From: Bradyrhizobium mercantei
Lineage (GTDB): Bacteria; Pseudomonadota; Alphaproteobacteria; Rhizobiales; Xanthobacteraceae
DNA length: 64,000 bases
Direction of reading: 5' to 3'
NCBI RefSeq assembly: GCF_001982635.1
Contig: NZ_MKFI01000011.1
Span: forward strand, 156,373 to 220,372
The notes under the pieces are model-generated. The model ran no database searches and was not told the origin of the DNA. It saw only the letters and a program-made list of their open reading frames with translations. The translations under genes were made by a program, and so were the position numbers. Shown here piece by piece: positions 63,996-64,000 of this stretch (its first letter is position 1; each line of letters starts with the position of its first letter).

Positions 63996-64000
63996 GCGGG

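Overview
The window is chromosomal DNA of a GC-rich alphaproteobacterium, most likely a Bradyrhizobium or close relative (Nitrobacteraceae). This rests on about 65% GC, a short bifunctional PutA of the B. japonicum size class with a divergent Lrp-type regulator, sulfite dehydrogenase sorAB, a redox-anchored class III cyclase, many short-palindrome repeats between genes, and dense, operon-like gene order. The genus is inferred from protein character, not from a marker gene. I see no rRNA, tRNA, CRISPR array or prophage. One insertion sequence lies at the right edge.

Layout. 1-1.4 kb: 5' part of a class A beta-lactamase gene divergent from ampR. 1.8-9.2 kb (minus strand): an M20 amidohydrolase, a Tat-exported peptide-binding protein and a complete dipeptide/oligopeptide ABC transporter. 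9.5-11.4 kb: a small secreted protein, a mandelate-racemase-type enolase superfamily enzyme and a 70-residue protein. 11.8-14.3 kb: a LuxR-type HTH protein coupled to an HtrA-PDZ protein that has lost its catalytic His and Ser, then an AraC regulator. 14.4-19.7 kb: cupin, flavin monooxygenase, alpha/beta hydrolase, AraC regulator and maleylacetate reductase, which look like a small catabolic module. 19.7-24 kb: Tat-exported GH1 glycosidase and a secreted M1 aminopeptidase. 24.1-30.6 kb (plus): acetolactate-synthase-like ThDP enzyme, phosphoglucomutase, epimerase, DapA-type lyase and an intact HtrA protease. 30.7-36.5 kb: an orphan molybdopterin subunit, then two acyl-CoA dehydrogenases with a crotonase lacking both hydratase glutamates. 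36.6-38.7 kb: lemA and two TPM-domain genes.

38.8-45.1 kb: GST, an MBL-fold hydrolase overlapping a cyclic-nucleotide-binding protein, a repeat-bearing membrane protein ended by a strong terminator, a large exported CXXCH protein, a 54-residue membrane protein and a CaiB/BaiF CoA-transferase. 45.3-48.9 kb: putA with its Lrp-type regulator. 49-56.5 kb: secreted protein, exported TPR protein, cold-shock protein, sorAB, a tiny secreted protein and an adenylate cyclase fused to a ferredoxin domain and a histidine-rich membrane anchor. 56.6-63 kb: ArnT-like glycosyltransferase, ycjX-ycjF, a hemolysin-III family protein and an SDR. 63-64 kb: an IS481-type element with perfect 54-bp inverted repeats, a 5-bp target duplication and a transposase broken by internal deletion.

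Themes. Most operons are catabolic or transport units: peptide uptake, proline to glutamate, sulfite oxidation, acyl-CoA chemistry and a probable aromatic or ketone module. The cyclase at 54.7-56.5 kb and the cyclic-nucleotide-binding protein at 40.3 kb suggest second-messenger control, but no link between them is shown. At least four families of palindromic repeats sit between genes, and one supplies the C-terminus and stop codon of the glycosyltransferase.
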